From assembly GCF_032362555.1 (NCBI RefSeq), contig NC_083531.1:2976001-3040000 (forward strand): a DNA stretch of 64,000 nt, read 5' to 3'. The stretch comes from Amyelois transitella (taxonomy: Eukaryota; Arthropoda; Insecta; Lepidoptera; Pyralidae). The position numbers and the translations under genes were made by a program. Below the pieces are notes generated by a model that searched no databases, was not told the origin of the DNA, and saw nothing but the letters and a program-made list of their open reading frames with translations. Below, piece by piece: positions 63,445 through 64,000 of this stretch. The first letter of the stretch is position 1; every line of letters begins with the position of its first letter.

Positions 63445-64000
63445 ATGGCTCAATTGATTCATGATATATATAAGGAATTATTATGTATACGTACTTATTT
63501 AATAAAAATAGGACCTTCTAAACGAATAGGAGAAACTATTGAAAAGAAATTAAGAGAAGCTGAACAGATAAAATTAAAATATGAGCAGGTATTAGAGGAG
63601 ATAAATGAGAAGTTGAATGATTTAACAAGTGAGGATTACGAATTATTGTGTAAACATTGTACTTTATTTGAAGATTTATTTAAAGAAATAGAAAGTTTGT
63701 GTAAAATTGATAGAAAGATAGTTACAATGGAGAAATTTAACCATAAAGTTGCTTTGGGTTTATTACCTGTTATGAATGATGATGAAAATAACACAAAACA
63801 CCTCATTGACACTATTGAGTATTATGCAGAAACACTAGATAGTGAATCACAGAAAAAATTAATAACTTTTGTATTGAGGAGTAGGTTGTCAGAAAGTGCA
63901 AAATTACTTTTAAATGATAAATATGACACTATTGCCGATTTAGTACTTGCGATGAGATCGTGCTTGTTAGCTAAAAAATCAGCAACAGCGATACAGAAAC
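63445..64000 (+). CDS. Gypsy gag, N-terminal part
   Basis: Open frame from MAQLIHDIYKELLCIRTYLI to the window edge, 185 codons. It is mostly helical and charged (EKKLREAEQIKLKYEQVLEE), consistent with a retroelement gag, with no enzymatic motif in the visible part. It follows the Gypsy leader. Confidence 0.6.
   Translation, partial: MAQLIHDIYKELLCIRTYLIKIGPSKRIGETIEKKLREAEQIKLKYEQVLEEINEKLNDLTSEDYELLCKHCTLFEDLFKEIESLCKIDRKIVTMEKFNHKVALGLLPVMNDDENNTKHLIDTIEYYAETLDSESQKKLITFVLRSRLSESAKLLLNDKYDTIADLVLAMRSCLLAKKSATAIQK

Larger units (their letters stand above)
62743..64000 (+). mobile_element. Ty3/Gypsy-type LTR retroelement, 5' part, runs off the window
   Basis: A primer-binding site TGGCGACCCTGCCAT (from 62,743) of the type used by insect Gypsy elements is followed by a leader, a small ORF (62,897-63,184) and the start of gag (63,445 to the edge). 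The visible part is open to the window edge, so the element may be whole; pol and any env lie outside. Family is inferred from the primer-binding site and layout. Confidence 0.65.

Overview
The window looks like chromosomal DNA of a moth or butterfly (Lepidoptera). It is AT-rich, has spliced genes, carries two Helitron-type repeats with the lepidopteran ending CGAAGCCGGGGCGGGCCGCT or GACGAAGTCGCGGGC...CTAG, and has a tRNA-headed SINE of lepidopteran type. I see no ordinary host gene. Nearly everything is transposable elements inserted into one another.

Positions 1-29,700 are a stack of PIF/Harbinger DNA transposons (numbered H1-H17 here) inside an old BEL/Pao retroelement. Most carry two genes: a DDE transposase of the DDE_Tnp_4 type, and a MADF/Myb-SANT-like protein on the opposite strand. 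The two genes are interlocked. The terminal exon of the MADF gene lies in the transposase intron, and transposase exon 2 lies in the MADF intron. H2, H3, H5, H6, H7, H8 and H16 keep long open frames. The nest reads: H10 holds H3, with H2 in H3's target duplication; H5 interrupts exon 1 of H4; H6 holds H7, which holds H8; H11 holds H17, which holds H16. H7 and H8 are not flanked only by a 3-bp target duplication. They are flanked by direct copies of 985 bp and 94 bp of the host element, each copy bounded by TTA/TAA-like sites. H6 has its target trinucleotide inverted on one side and joins pieces of two differently oriented Harbinger genes, as expected for an inversion breakpoint.

Positions 29,900-38,300 hold a HARBI1-like Harbinger with a Myb/SANT partner (H12, dead), pogo/Tigger remnants, a truncated LINE and a decayed Harbinger (H13). 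Positions 38,700-45,750 hold a piggyBac remnant, a well-preserved Ginger-type element with a retroviral-style integrase (39,622-42,454), a piggyBac/hAT chimera and a shrunken Harbinger (H14). Positions 45,800-50,000 are a DUF7869-type coding relic split by a near-intact Transib transposon, a RAG1 relative, with RSS-like ends and a 5-bp target duplication.

Positions 50,000-55,800 hold HARBI1-like, pogo, piggyBac, DIRS-like and DUF7869-type relics. A young Ty1/Copia element with matching LTRs (55,824-60,111) sits in a Tc1 relic. A BED-finger hAT relic with a SINE in its intron follows. The right edge enters a Ty3/Gypsy element whose gag runs off the window. All assignments come from reading translated motifs, splice sites and terminal repeats by eye; no database search was run.
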